64,000 bases of DNA from an alpha proteobacterium IMCC14465 (lineage in GTDB: Bacteria > Pseudomonadota > Alphaproteobacteria > RS24). The stretch lies in assembly GCA_000293845.2 (NCBI GenBank), contig ALYF01000002.1, positions 310,001 to 374,000 on the forward strand, written 5' to 3'. This document shows positions 8,151 through 21,278 of the stretch, one piece after another; within the stretch, counting starts at the first letter, position 1; each line of letters opens with the position of its first letter. The position numbers and the translations under genes were made by a program. Under the pieces are notes generated by a model. That model ran no database searches, was not told the DNA's origin, and was given only the letters and a program-made list of their open reading frames with translations.

Positions 8151-8945
8151 TTACACCGCAATCGGCGCGGAGATATGCGACTGCGCCTCGTAATTTTCCA
8201 GAGAAAAGTCCTCAAACACGAAGTCAAAAATATCCTTCTTGTCCGGATTGATTTTCATTGTCGGCAAGGCCCCCGGTACGCGCGCAATTTGTGTCTGCGC
8301 CTGTTCTAGGTGATTAAGATAAAGATGCGCATCACCCAATGTATGGACAAAATCGCCCGGCTCAAGCTCCAATACCTGCGCGAGCATCATCGTCAATAAT
8401 GCATAGGAGGCGATATTAAAGGGCACACCGAGAAAAATATCAGCAGAACGCTGATAGAGCTGGCAGGAAAGCCGTCCCTCGGCGACATAGAACTGAAACA
8501 GGCAATGACAGGGCGGCAAGGCCATATCATCTACATCTGCCGGATTCCATGCCGTTATAATATGGCGGCGGGAGTCCGGGTTATTTTTCAACTGCGCGAC
8601 AAGGTTTTTAAGTTGGTCTATCTGACGGCCATCCGGTGTCTGCCAACTGCGCCATTGATAGCCATAGACAGGGCCGAGGTCGCCATTCTCATCCGCCCAA
8701 TCATCCCAAATAGACACACCGTTTTCTTTGAGATAAGCGATATTGGTTTTGCCTGAGATAAACCATAAAAGCTCGTGAATGATAGATCTGAGATGTAGTT
8801 TTTTTGTCGTCAGCAGCGGAAATCCCTGAGATAAATCAAAGCGCATTTGATACCCAAAGACACTTTTTGTACCGGTGCCTGTGCGGTCATCACGCGTGAC
8901 GCCCTCTGTCATGACTTTTTCAAGAAGTGTTAAATATTGATGCAT
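8151..8945 (-). CDS. thyA: Thymidylate synthase
   Basis: Converts dUMP to dTMP with methylene-tetrahydrofolate. The 264-residue length equals that of E. coli ThyA. The catalytic cysteine is in [12 protein letters not shown], the N-terminal folate/phosphate region is [11 protein letters not shown], and the dUMP-binding R-S-x-D motif is in [14 protein letters not shown]. The ATG at 8945 is preferred over a GTG directly before it because it gives the normal M-x-Q-Y-L start. It is the first gene of the thyA-folA pair and is divergent from the tmRNA gene. Confidence 0.97.
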   Translation of the reverse strand: MHQYLTLLEKVMTEGVTRDDRTGTGTKSVFGYQMRFDLSQGFPLLTTKKLHLRSIIHELLWFISGKTNIAYLKENGVSIWDDWADENGDLGPVYGYQWRSWQTPDGRQIDQLKNLVAQLKNNPDSRRHIITAWNPADVDDMALPPCHCLFQFYVAEGRLSCQLYQRSADIFLGVPFNIASYALLTMMLAQVLELEPGDFVHTLGDAHLYLNHLEQAQTQIARVPGALPTMKINPDKKDIFDFVFEDFSLENYEAQSHISAPIAV

Positions 8946-9030
8946 CACTCATAATTAGGGGATTCAGTCCACGGTCTCAATCAGTTTATCAATTGCCCCT
9001 ACTCATTTGCTGTGAAAAAGAGTATATATA

Positions 9031-9345
9031 GATTGTCGGTTTACCGACTATGGCGATATACGGGCTTCATAATAAACCCATCGGACCCGGGGGCAGTACC
9101 CGGCGCCTCCACCATTCATCTCCATCATTTATTTGGGGGGGCGAAACAGGATCGACGAGGGCGTAAAGGTTGTTTCCGTCGCTCGGTATTGTACCACCGT
9201 TATCGGGCTATTTTTTAGTTGCAAATGACAACTATGCGGAAGTTGCTGTCGCTGCGTAAGTAGCGCCAACACTTCAATTCAAGCCCTTATCCGTCGCAGG
9301 ATAAGGCGGGGTTCGGCGGGCACCTGGCAACAGAAGCCCACCACT
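9031..9345 (+). ncRNA. ssrA: Two-piece (circularly permuted) tmRNA
   Basis: The acceptor half comes first and ends in CGCCTCCACCA at 9104-9114. A spacer of about 22 bases follows, then the coding half begins GGGGGCGAAACAGG at 9137. The GGGGGCG (9137-9143) and CGCCTCC (9104-9110) ends pair fully, with a G-U at the third position, the alanine tRNA identity pair. The T arm is CCGGG-GGCAGTA-CCCGG, whose unusual loop is typical of alphaproteobacterial two-piece tmRNAs. The coding half holds the tag frame at 9221-9259, an 8-bp hairpin (CCTTATCC/GGATAAGG, 9285-9306) and a GGGC/GCCC pseudoknot near 9318-9339. Outer ends are approximate. Processing of the spacer would give two RNA pieces that rescue stalled ribosomes. 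Confidence 0.95.
9221..9259 (+). other. tmRNA tag reading frame
   Basis: Twelve codons and TAA encode the proteolysis tag ANDNYAEVAVAA. The A-N-D-N start is the SspB-contacting part and the terminal V-A-A the ClpX-contacting part in known alphaproteobacterial tags. Confidence 0.93.
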
Positions 9346-9388
9346 TCATTTGGGGACATTCCCCGCTTATCGGATAACTCGGAAAAAT

Positions 9389-9898
9389 ATGACCGACATT
9401 GATTATGAAAAGCTAACCCATAAAGCTATGCTGAACCTTATCAGCGAGATTTTATCTTCTGTCTCAGAGGACGGGCTGCCCGGTGAGCATCACTTTTATA
9501 TTTCCTTTAAAACAAAAGCCGCAAAAGTTTCCATATCCGAAAGCTTAATGGCGCAATATCCCGAAGAAATGACGATTGTCCTGCAAAATCAATTCGAAGA
9601 CCTTATCGTCACGCAAGATGGGTTTTCTGTTCGATTGAGTTTCAATCAAACACCGCATGATCTTTATATCCCCTTTGCGGCGCTGACAAAATTTTACGAC
9701 CCGTCAGTTTCTTTCGGCCTTGTACTTGATGAGATGACTGTTGGCGCAACATCTGCTCCTGAACCGGCATCGGATAATGCTGAGATTGATTTTGACGCTA
9801 CTGAAGAACAAGAAGATAAATTGGAAACAGTGGAGCCGAATAATAACACCACCGGAGAAGTTGTGAGCCTCGAGAGCTTTCGAGATAAAAAAGACTGA
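9389..9898 (+). CDS. sspB: SspB-type adaptor for ClpXP
   Basis: A 169-residue protein of the alphaproteobacterial SspB family (formerly DUF1321). The folded domain covers about residues 1-110, with LPGEHHFYISFKTKAAKVSI and YIPFAALTKFYDPSVSFGL as recognisable conserved stretches. It is followed by a long acidic linker and a short conserved C-terminal tail (GEVVSLESFRDKKD), the expected ClpX-docking peptide. It binds the tmRNA tag and delivers tagged proteins to ClpXP. The ATG at 9389 is chosen because M-T-D-I-D-Y-E matches the family start; a longer frame would enter the tmRNA. The gene directly follows the tmRNA gene, placing tag and adaptor together. Confidence 0.93.
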   Translation: MTDIDYEKLTHKAMLNLISEILSSVSEDGLPGEHHFYISFKTKAAKVSISESLMAQYPEEMTIVLQNQFEDLIVTQDGFSVRLSFNQTPHDLYIPFAALTKFYDPSVSFGLVLDEMTVGATSAPEPASDNAEIDFDATEEQEDKLETVEPNNNTTGEVVSLESFRDKKD

Positions 9899-9991
9899 GC
9901 AACTTGGCGATAAAACCAATAAATGCTAAAGCTTCAAACTTATTAAATACACACCTAAAATTATGTTTTTTTTGATTATAAGAGGACAGAA

Positions 9992-11383
9992 ATGACCCAA
10001 TTCCGTACTGAAACCGACAGTTTTGGCCCTTTAGACGTACCCGCAGATAAATATTGGGGCGCACAGACGCAACGCTCGCTCGGGAATTTCAAAATCGGCG
10101 GAGAAACCATGCCCGACCCCATGATACGCGCGCTCGGGATTGTCAAAATGGCTGCGGCCAAAGCTAATATGTCCCTCGATAATCTTGAAGAAAATATCGG
10201 TCAGGCCGTTGTGACGGCAGCAAAAGAAGTCGCACAAGGCAAGCTGAACGACCACTTTCCTCTGGTGGTTTGGCAAACGGGTTCAGGCACACAATCAAAT
10301 ATGAATGCTAATGAAGTTATCTCTAATCGCGCCATTGAAATTCTCGGCGGTGAGATGGGGTCAAAATCACCGGTACATCCGAATGACCATTGCAATAAAA
10401 GCCAGTCCTCAAATGATACTTTCCCGACTGCCATGCATATTGCGGCCGCCGAAGAAGGCAGCAACCGCCTTTTGCCAGCGTTGAAACATCTTCATGCCGC
10501 ACTTGCCGCGAAGTCAGAAGCCTGGGCAGATATCGTTAAAATCGGGCGCACACATTTGCAGGATGCGACCCCTCTCACTCTTGGGCAGGAGTTTTCGGGC
10601 TATGCCACACAACTGAAATACGCGATTGAGCGTGTCGAAACGTCCATGCCGCGACTGCTCGCACTGGCTCAGGGCGGAACGGCCGTTGGCACAGGCTTGA
10701 ACGCAAAGCCGGGATTTGCTGAAAAATTTGCCGCAGAAGTCGCTGATTTCACAGGCCTTGGGTTTATCACCGCAGAGAACAAATTTGAGGCTCTCGCCGC
10801 ACATGACGCTTTTGTTGAAATGTCCGGCATGTTGAACACGATTGCAGCATCGCTTAATAAAATTGCAAATGATATTCGTCTACTTGGCTCCGGCCCTCGC
10901 TCAGGACTTGGGGAATTGAGCCTTCCGGAAAACGAACCTGGATCGTCTATCATGCCGGGCAAAGTCAATCCCACACAATGCGAAGCGCTCACCATGGTCT
11001 GTGCACAGGTTATGGGCAATCACACCGCCATTTCATTCGCCGGGGCGCAAGGGCATATGGAGCTTAATGTCTTTAAACCTGTCATGGCTTATAATCTTCT
11101 GCAATCCATGCGCCTGATTGGCGATGCTGCGGTCAGCTTTACGGATAATTGCGTTGTCGGCATTGAAGCCAACGAAACCAATATCGAACAACTCATGCAA
11201 CGCTCGCTTATGCTTGTCACGGCTCTCGCACCTAAAATTGGCTATGACAACGCCACGACTGTCGCCAAGACTGCCCATAAGAATGGCACAACTCTGCGCG
11301 AAGAAGCTGTCGGCTTAGGCTTTGTCACGGAAGCGGAATTTGATGAGATTGTCCGTCCCGAAGATATGATTGCGCCAAAATAG
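9992..11383 (+). CDS. fumC: Fumarate hydratase, class II
   Basis: Interconverts fumarate and malate in the TCA cycle, as an oxygen-stable tetramer without an iron-sulfur cluster. The 463-residue length is normal. Conserved regions seen are [29 protein letters not shown] and the superfamily signature [17 protein letters not shown] near residue 317. The [14 protein letters not shown] segment (around residue 188) carries the second active-site histidine. It is preceded by an AGAGGACAG ribosome site and about 90 bp of AT-rich DNA after sspB. A small ribbon-helix-helix gene follows. Confidence 0.97.
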   Translation: MTQFRTETDSFGPLDVPADKYWGAQTQRSLGNFKIGGETMPDPMIRALGIVKMAAAKANMSLDNLEENIGQAVVTAAKEVAQGKLNDHFPLVVWQTGSGTQSNMNANEVISNRAIEILGGEMGSKSPVHPNDHCNKSQSSNDTFPTAMHIAAAEEGSNRLLPALKHLHAALAAKSEAWADIVKIGRTHLQDATPLTLGQEFSGYATQLKYAIERVETSMPRLLALAQGGTAVGTGLNAKPGFAEKFAAEVADFTGLGFITAENKFEALAAHDAFVEMSGMLNTIAASLNKIANDIRLLGSGPRSGLGELSLPENEPGSSIMPGKVNPTQCEALTMVCAQVMGNHTAISFAGAQGHMELNVFKPVMAYNLLQSMRLIGDAAVSFTDNCVVGIEANETNIEQLMQRSLMLVTALAPKIGYDNATTVAKTAHKNGTTLREEAVGLGFVTEAEFDEIVRPEDMIAPK

Positions 11384-11409
11384 GCTTTATTTGCGGGCAA
11401 ATAGCTGCG

Positions 11410-11658
11410 ATGGATAAATTTCAAGATAAGATGGCAGATAAACCCAAAAAACGTTCCATCATGATTGCCGGTCACGCAACCAGCATATCGCTGGAAACAC
11501 CATTCTGGGAGGCTATCAGGTATATCGCGGCACAGAGACACATGTCACCGCAGGATTTAATCGCTGAGATAGACAAGACGAAACGCATGGCGTCGCTCTC
11601 ATCAGCTATTCGTGTGTATATTTTGTCATGGTATCAAGATAAAGAGCGCCAAACTTAA
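11410..11658 (+). CDS. Ribbon-helix-helix domain protein
   Basis: An 82-residue basic protein of the RHH_4 type. The strand-helix-helix pattern is SIMIAGHATSISLETPFWEA, followed by IRYIAAQRHMSPQDLIAEID and LSSAIRVYILSWY. Such small proteins are common in alphaproteobacteria, often next to fumC, and are presumed DNA-binding regulators, but no target is known. The start is uncertain because no strong ribosome site is seen; Met8 is an alternative. It is 26 bp after fumC and 22 bp before the uvrD SOS box. Confidence 0.8.
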   Translation: MDKFQDKMADKPKKRSIMIAGHATSISLETPFWEAIRYIAAQRHMSPQDLIAEIDKTKRMASLSSAIRVYILSWYQDKERQT

Positions 11659-11679
11659 AAGCTGCGTGTAAAGACCTAT

Positions 11680-11694
11680 GTTCGTGTTATATTC
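11680..11694 (+). promoter_or_regulatory. Probable LexA (SOS) box of uvrD
   Basis: GTTCGTGTTATATTC differs from the umuD box at only two of 15 positions and from the GTTC-N7-GTTC consensus at one. It lies 23 bases before the uvrD ATG and overlaps a possible -10 (TATATT at 11688-11693). UvrD is a known SOS gene in several bacteria. Confidence 0.68.
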
Positions 11695-11717
11695 CATTAG
11701 AGAATCACGGACAAAAT

Positions 11718-14177
11718 ATGGTTTCAGACCCTTTTGATTTAGGCGCGGATGATGTGAACGAGACCACATCACAGCAAGCCTCGGAGACACCCCCTCCCCT
11801 GCATACTGACGCTGTGTCAGATGCATCTGGGTTTTATGCATCTGGGTCTGATGCATCTGGAAACGGGGAAGCCTTGAGCCTGTCTCAACGTGCCGCTGCG
11901 CGTATGCCGTTAGATGCCGGAAATGGTATTAATAGCGAACTTGCCAAAAGCATGGAGGATATGAACCCCGAGCAACGCGAAGCTGTGCTTGCGCCTGATG
12001 GGCCTCTGCTCGTTCTTGCTGGAGCGGGTACGGGGAAAACCCGTGTTCTGACCACCCGTATCGCGCATAAAATTTCTACCAAACAAGCATGGCCCAGCCA
12101 GTTTCTCGCCGTGACCTTCACAAATAAAGCCGCGCGGGAAATGAAAGACCGAATTAGCAGTCTTGTCGGCGAACAAGTCGAAGGCATGCCGTGGCTCGGC
12201 ACGTTTCATTCTATTTCGGCAAAAATCCTGCGCCGTCATGCCGAATTGGTTGGGCTTAGACCGGATTTTACAATTCTAGATACAGACGACCAGATAAGGT
12301 TGTTAAAGCAACTCATCAAAGCCGAGAATATTGATGATAAACGCTGGCCTGCGAGACAATTGGCATTTCTAGTTGACCGCTGGAAAAACCGAGGCTGGCA
12401 ACCACATCAAGTACCTGCGGGAGAAGCTGGCAGTTTTGCCGATGGCGCAGCCGGCAAGCTTTATGAGAGCTATCAGAACCGTCTTAAAATTCTCAATGCC
12501 GTTGATTTTGGGGATTTACTGCTCGAATGCCTGCGCTTGTTTCAAGAAAATAACGAAATCCTTCAAGAGTATCAGGATCGCTTCCGGCATATGCTCGTCG
12601 ATGAGTATCAGGATACCAATGCGGTTCAATATCTCTGGCTTCGGCTCTTGGCGCAGAAGCATCACAATATTTGTTGTGTCGGTGACGACGACCAGTCCAT
12701 CTATGGCTGGCGGGGTGCGGAAGTCGATAATATTTTACGATTTGAAAAAGACTTTCCAGGCGCCGGCATTATTCGGCTGGAGCGTAATTACCGTTCCACC
12801 CCTCATATTTTGGGAGCAGCAGCCGGCCTCATTGAGGCAAATAAAAACAGACTCGGCAAAACGCTATGGACACAAGAAAACGGCGGTGAGAAAGTCCGTC
12901 TGCGCGGCAGTTGGGACGGCGAAGAGGAAGCCCGGGTCACTGCCGATGATATCGAGTCGCTGCAAAGAAAAGGGCATAATCTCAACGAAGTCGCCATTCT
13001 AGTAAGAGCCTCATTTCAGATGAGGGAATTTGAAGACCGCTTCATGCAGCTGGGCCTACCCTACCGCGTGATAGGTGGCCCACGGTTTTATGAACGTGCG
13101 GAAATTCGAGACGCCAATGCCTATTTAAGGCTTATCGCCCAGCCGGATGATGATTTAGCCTTTGAAAGAATATGCAACAAACCCCGCCGTGGACTTGGCG
13201 ATGTCGCCCTACAAAACATTCACAGCACGGCACGCCGTAATTCAATTTCTCTGATGCGTGCCGCCAGAATTCTTATCGACTCGGATGAATTGAAACCTGC
13301 TGCAAGGCGCGCTCTGACCGGATTTGTCGCTTCTATTGACCGTTGGCGGGATAAAAAAGACAGCCTCCCGCATAATGAGCTGGCGCAAGTGGTGCTTGAT
13401 GAAAGTGGTTACACACAAATGTGGATGGATGACAAATCCCCCGAGGCGCCCGGCAAACTTGAAAACCTGAAAGAACTTATCCGCTTTATGGAAGATTTTG
13501 GGTCGCTCAATGCTTATCTGGAGCATATCTCACTCATTATGGATGCCGAGACAAATGACAGTGAAGAAAAAGTATCATTGATGACGCTTCATGCCGCCAA
13601 GGGGCTGGAGTTCCTGACCGTATTCCTACCTGGCTGGGAAGAAGGATTATTCCCGCATCAAAGAAGCCTCGATGAAACGGGTGACCGCGGGCTTGAAGAA
13701 GAAAGACGCCTTGCTTATGTCGGTATCACACGGGCAAAAGAAAATATTACAATATCATTCGCCGGAAACCGACGTATTCACGGGCAATGGCAAGCAGCAA
13801 TTCCGTCACGATTTATAGATGAACTTCCCGAAGAGCATGTGGAGCCGCTCGAGTCAGAAACAGGCTATAACCAAACGCCAAAATTTCAGGACAGTTCACG
13901 AAGTCAATTCGTTCAACAATCAAGCAGCGATACTTATTCAAGCCCCGGCTGGCAACGCATGCAACGCAACCGTGCTGCCCGTGAGCAAAACAAGACGATT
14001 AATGTGCAAGTGCAAAATAGCACTTCTGCAACCAGTGCCTTCAAAATTGGTGAGCGCGTGTTTCATCAAAAATTCGGCTATGGCAAAATTGGGGCTATGG
14101 ATGGCAATAAGTTGACCGTACATTTCGAGAAGGCAGGCACCAAAAAGGTTATAGACAGTTTCCTTGAGCAAGTCTGA
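11718..14177 (+). CDS. uvrD: UvrD/PcrA-family DNA helicase II
   Basis: A superfamily 1A 3'-to-5' helicase of 819 residues used in nucleotide excision and mismatch repair. Motifs in order are: Q motif and M-N-P-E-Q-R-E-A, Walker A AGAGTGKTRVL (around residue 98), Ia AVTFTNKAAREM, II VDEYQDTN, III GDDDQSIYGWRGA, IV ERNYRSTPHIL, V TLHAAKGLEF and VI EERRLAYVGITRAKE. The C-terminal tail has the Tudor-like RNA-polymerase-binding segment (FKIGERVFHQKFGYGKI). The first 75 residues are a poorly conserved acidic extension that includes a short tandem repeat. A probable LexA box lies just upstream. The stop overlaps the region where prmA begins. Confidence 0.96.
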   Translation: MVSDPFDLGADDVNETTSQQASETPPPLHTDAVSDASGFYASGSDASGNGEALSLSQRAAARMPLDAGNGINSELAKSMEDMNPEQREAVLAPDGPLLVLAGAGTGKTRVLTTRIAHKISTKQAWPSQFLAVTFTNKAAREMKDRISSLVGEQVEGMPWLGTFHSISAKILRRHAELVGLRPDFTILDTDDQIRLLKQLIKAENIDDKRWPARQLAFLVDRWKNRGWQPHQVPAGEAGSFADGAAGKLYESYQNRLKILNAVDFGDLLLECLRLFQENNEILQEYQDRFRHMLVDEYQDTNAVQYLWLRLLAQKHHNICCVGDDDQSIYGWRGAEVDNILRFEKDFPGAGIIRLERNYRSTPHILGAAAGLIEANKNRLGKTLWTQENGGEKVRLRGSWDGEEEARVTADDIESLQRKGHNLNEVAILVRASFQMREFEDRFMQLGLPYRVIGGPRFYERAEIRDANAYLRLIAQPDDDLAFERICNKPRRGLGDVALQNIHSTARRNSISLMRAARILIDSDELKPAARRALTGFVASIDRWRDKKDSLPHNELAQVVLDESGYTQMWMDDKSPEAPGKLENLKELIRFMEDFGSLNAYLEHISLIMDAETNDSEEKVSLMTLHAAKGLEFLTVFLPGWEEGLFPHQRSLDETGDRGLEEERRLAYVGITRAKENITISFAGNRRIHGQWQAAIPSRFIDELPEEHVEPLESETGYNQTPKFQDSSRSQFVQQSSSDTYSSPGWQRMQRNRAAREQNKTINVQVQNSTSATSAFKIGERVFHQKFGYGKIGAMDGNKLTVHFEKAGTKKVIDSFLEQV
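11821..11860 (+). repeat. 15-bp tandem repeat inside uvrD
   Basis: Three units begin at 11821, 11836 and 11851 with the core ATGCATCTGG at exact 15-base spacing. The frame is kept and encodes A-S-G repeats in the disordered N-terminal extension of UvrD. Confidence 0.85.
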
Positions 14178-14187
14178 TAGCTGTGCC

Positions 14188-15036
14188 ATGCAAATATGGA
14201 AGGTCTTTCTAACAACATATGAAGCCGATGCCGCCGAAGAAAGTCTTACAGAAGCAGGCGCGGGAGCTGTGTTTTTAACCAGTTCAGGAAAACAAATCCA
14301 TATTGAGGCCTATTTTCAAACCCAACCGGACTTAAAACTGCTGGAGGAAATCCTCCCCAGACACCAAAATCTTGCCGCTGAAATATTACCGCCACTCGAT
14401 TGGGTTAGCCAAAGTCAAACCGGCCTCGCTGTTATTAAACAGCCTCCCTTTTATATATATGAAAAACAAAATAAGCCTGACCATCCCAATGGGCTGATTA
14501 ATATTGAACTGCATGCAGGTCGGGCATTTGGGTCGGGCCATCATGAGACAACACGTGGCTGCCTCATAATGCTGGACAGGCTATTAAAGCGCGCGCACCC
14601 CCAACACATTCTCGATCTTGGTTGCGGCAGCGGTATTCTTGCCATAGCACTGGCTAAAGTAACGCATCAACATATTCAAGCGAGTGACATTGACCCAGAA
14701 GCGGTCGCCATGACTTTAGAAAATAGCCGTCTTAACCATGTAGCCAAGCTTGTGCGTGTGTTTGAAAGTGACGGTTTTAAACGGCTTGAAAAAGATGAGA
14801 AACCTTATGATCTTATTGTCGCGAATATTCTTTTAGGGACATTAAAAAAACTGGCGCATGAATTAACTCAAAAATTAGCCCCCCCAAACTATCCGAACTA
14901 TGGCGGACACCTAATACTGTCAGGTATATTAAACACACAGCAACAACAAATCATCGCCACCATGAGACAATTTGGCCTGCGGCTTCAGGAAAAACTTGTA
15001 TTAGATGAATGGACGACCCTATGGTTTCGGAGATAG
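14188..15036 (+). CDS. prmA: Ribosomal protein L11 methyltransferase
   Basis: A SAM-dependent enzyme that trimethylates ribosomal protein L11. The 282-residue product has an N-terminal substrate-recognition domain (residues 1-90), then the Rossmann methyltransferase domain: RAFGSGHHETTRGCL, motif I ILDLGCGSGILAIALA, motif II ASDIDPEAV and the N-I-L motif (YDLIVANILLGTL). The start at 14188 gives the normal M-x-x-W-K-V beginning; a longer frame reaches into uvrD. It lies 10 bp after uvrD and 9 bp before the aminopeptidase gene, in one operon. Confidence 0.93.
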   Translation: MQIWKVFLTTYEADAAEESLTEAGAGAVFLTSSGKQIHIEAYFQTQPDLKLLEEILPRHQNLAAEILPPLDWVSQSQTGLAVIKQPPFYIYEKQNKPDHPNGLINIELHAGRAFGSGHHETTRGCLIMLDRLLKRAHPQHILDLGCGSGILAIALAKVTHQHIQASDIDPEAVAMTLENSRLNHVAKLVRVFESDGFKRLEKDEKPYDLIVANILLGTLKKLAHELTQKLAPPNYPNYGGHLILSGILNTQQQQIIATMRQFGLRLQEKLVLDEWTTLWFRR

Positions 15037-15045
15037 GCTATAGCC

Positions 15046-16848
15046 ATGCTGCAAAAGTTTGAAAATAATGCCCAACCGGATTTGGCCGCCTCAAGACTGG
15101 CGCTTCTGCGTGCCGCAATGGACGCGGCTGGTCTCGACGGCTTTATTGTGCCGCGGGAAGACGAATTTATGGGGGAATATGTCCCGGCCTGCGGTGAAAG
15201 GCTGAAATGGCTCACCGGATTTGGTGGGTCGGCAGGCGTGGCTGTCATATTAAAAGATAAAGCCGCTTTGTTTCTGGATGGACGTTATACGTTAGAAGCT
15301 GAAAACTATATCGACACGGAAAGCCTCTCCATTGTCCCCATCATGCAGGTATCTATTCAATCTTGGTTGTCTGACAGACTGAAGCCAGGCGACAAACTCG
15401 CTTATGACCCAAGACTGCATAGCATTGCGCAGATTGAAAAACTGTCCACCAGCCTAGACAAACAAGATATCAAGCTCATTGCGATTGAAGATAACCCAAT
15501 TGACCTTATTTGGACGGATCGCCCTGCCCCGCCCAATGGCGACATTAACGCCCATGCCAATAGCTATGCTGGGCAGGCAAGCATAGATAAGCGCAAGGAT
15601 ATTGCAGCGCAATTAACATCGGAAAATCACGATGCTTTACTCATCACCCAGCCTGAAAATGTTGCGTGGTTATTAAACATTCGCGGTGATGATGTGCCGC
15701 GCACCCCCTTTGCGCTGAGTTTCGCAATATTAAAAGCGGACGCTTCAGTGACGTGGTTTATTAATCCCGATAGAATTTCTGAGACGCTTCAAACGCATCT
15801 CGGAGATGGGGTCACAATTATTGCGCCATCAGACATGACACCATATCTGAAAAACATAGACGGCAAGGTGGTCTTAGAACCGTCTCATACGCCACAATAT
15901 TTTATGGATATTCTGCAAGAGAAAACCGTTCTAGGTGAGGACCCCTGTAGCCTCAAAAAGGCTTGTAAGAATCCTGTTGAAATTGAAGGAGCAAAGAAGG
16001 CGCATATCCGTGACGGTGCCGCTTTATGCAAATTCCTTCATTGGCTCGATATCACGGCACCTTCAGGGCATATTTCAGAAATAGATGCTGTTACTTTTCT
16101 CGAACAATGCCGAAGAGAAACAGGCGCATTAAAGGATTTAAGTTTTGATACAATTTCCGGCAGTGGCCCGAATGGTGCGATCGTGCATTACCGCGTCAAT
16201 AATGAAAGCAACCGCCATTTACAGCCCGGAGAGTTATATTTGGTGGATAGTGGCGGGCAGTATCTTGACGGTACAACAGACGTTACCCGAACCGTGTTGA
16301 TTGACGGCGCCTCCCCGCCAGCGATGGCAATTGAAGCCTTTACGCGCGTTTTAAAAGGTCATATTGCACTGGCGTCTGCCCGGTTTCCTGAAAAAACGGA
16401 TGGCGTGGCGCTTGATGCCTTGGCGCGTGCGCCTCTTTGGGCGGGCGGTTTAGATTTTGACCACGGAACAGGTCATGGCGTTGGCAGTTATCTGTCTGTC
16501 CATGAAGGGCCTCAGCGTATCTCCAAAGGCGGGACACAACCGCTCATGCCTGGCATGATTGTATCTAACGAACCAGGTTATTATCAAAATGGAGAATTTG
16601 GTATTCGCATTGAGAACTTACAATTTGTGACCCCAGCAACAGAAATTAATGCCGGACAACGCCCGATGCTTGGCTTTGAAGTTCTCACCCTCGCACCGAT
16701 AGACAAAAAACTGATTAACCCGACCATGCTTACACCTGATGAACGCGACTGGCTGAATGCCTATCATAAGAATGTAGTTGAGACCCTCACACCCTTACTC
16801 GAAACAGACACGATTACTTGGCTCACACAGAGTTGCGCACCACTCTAA
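15046..16848 (+). CDS. pepP: Aminopeptidase P family metallopeptidase (Xaa-Pro aminopeptidase)
   Basis: A 600-residue M24B peptidase that releases N-terminal residues before proline. It has the three-domain long form, with two creatinase-like N-terminal domains (to about residue 310) and the catalytic pita-bread domain. The metal ligands are visible: two aspartates in VDSGGQYLDGTTDVTR, His in HGTGHGVGSYLSVHEGP, Glu in VSNEPGYY and Glu in FGIRIENL. The length matches the eukaryote-like long aminopeptidase P type common in alphaproteobacteria. A terminator hairpin follows at 16881. Confidence 0.92.
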   Translation: MLQKFENNAQPDLAASRLALLRAAMDAAGLDGFIVPREDEFMGEYVPACGERLKWLTGFGGSAGVAVILKDKAALFLDGRYTLEAENYIDTESLSIVPIMQVSIQSWLSDRLKPGDKLAYDPRLHSIAQIEKLSTSLDKQDIKLIAIEDNPIDLIWTDRPAPPNGDINAHANSYAGQASIDKRKDIAAQLTSENHDALLITQPENVAWLLNIRGDDVPRTPFALSFAILKADASVTWFINPDRISETLQTHLGDGVTIIAPSDMTPYLKNIDGKVVLEPSHTPQYFMDILQEKTVLGEDPCSLKKACKNPVEIEGAKKAHIRDGAALCKFLHWLDITAPSGHISEIDAVTFLEQCRRETGALKDLSFDTISGSGPNGAIVHYRVNNESNRHLQPGELYLVDSGGQYLDGTTDVTRTVLIDGASPPAMAIEAFTRVLKGHIALASARFPEKTDGVALDALARAPLWAGGLDFDHGTGHGVGSYLSVHEGPQRISKGGTQPLMPGMIVSNEPGYYQNGEFGIRIENLQFVTPATEINAGQRPMLGFEVLTLAPIDKKLINPTMLTPDERDWLNAYHKNVVETLTPLLETDTITWLTQSCAPL

Positions 16849-16880
16849 TAACTTTTTTATTTCTCCGTGATAATGAGAAA

Positions 16881-16902
16881 TGCAACCTAGGGTTGTATTT
16901 TT
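16881..16902 (+). terminator. Rho-independent terminator after the aminopeptidase gene
   Basis: The stem TGCAACC/GGTTGTA has a 3-base loop TAG and one G-U pair, and is followed by a T-rich run (TATTTTT). It lies 33 bp after the aminopeptidase stop. A second short stem (CCACC/GGTGG, 16913-16929) follows. Confidence 0.7.
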
Positions 16903-16955
16903 GATATTCTTGCCACCCTGAATTGGTGGTACGTACCCCTATTTAACTGTTATGC

Positions 16956-21260
<4,305 letters not shown>

Positions 21261-21278
21261 CAACCCTGCGTATCCACG

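Noticed and set aside
12373-13002. Long open frame (209 codons) inside uvrD in another frame
   Set aside because: The uvrD frame carries all helicase motifs here; the other frame gives no recognisable protein and has no ribosome site.
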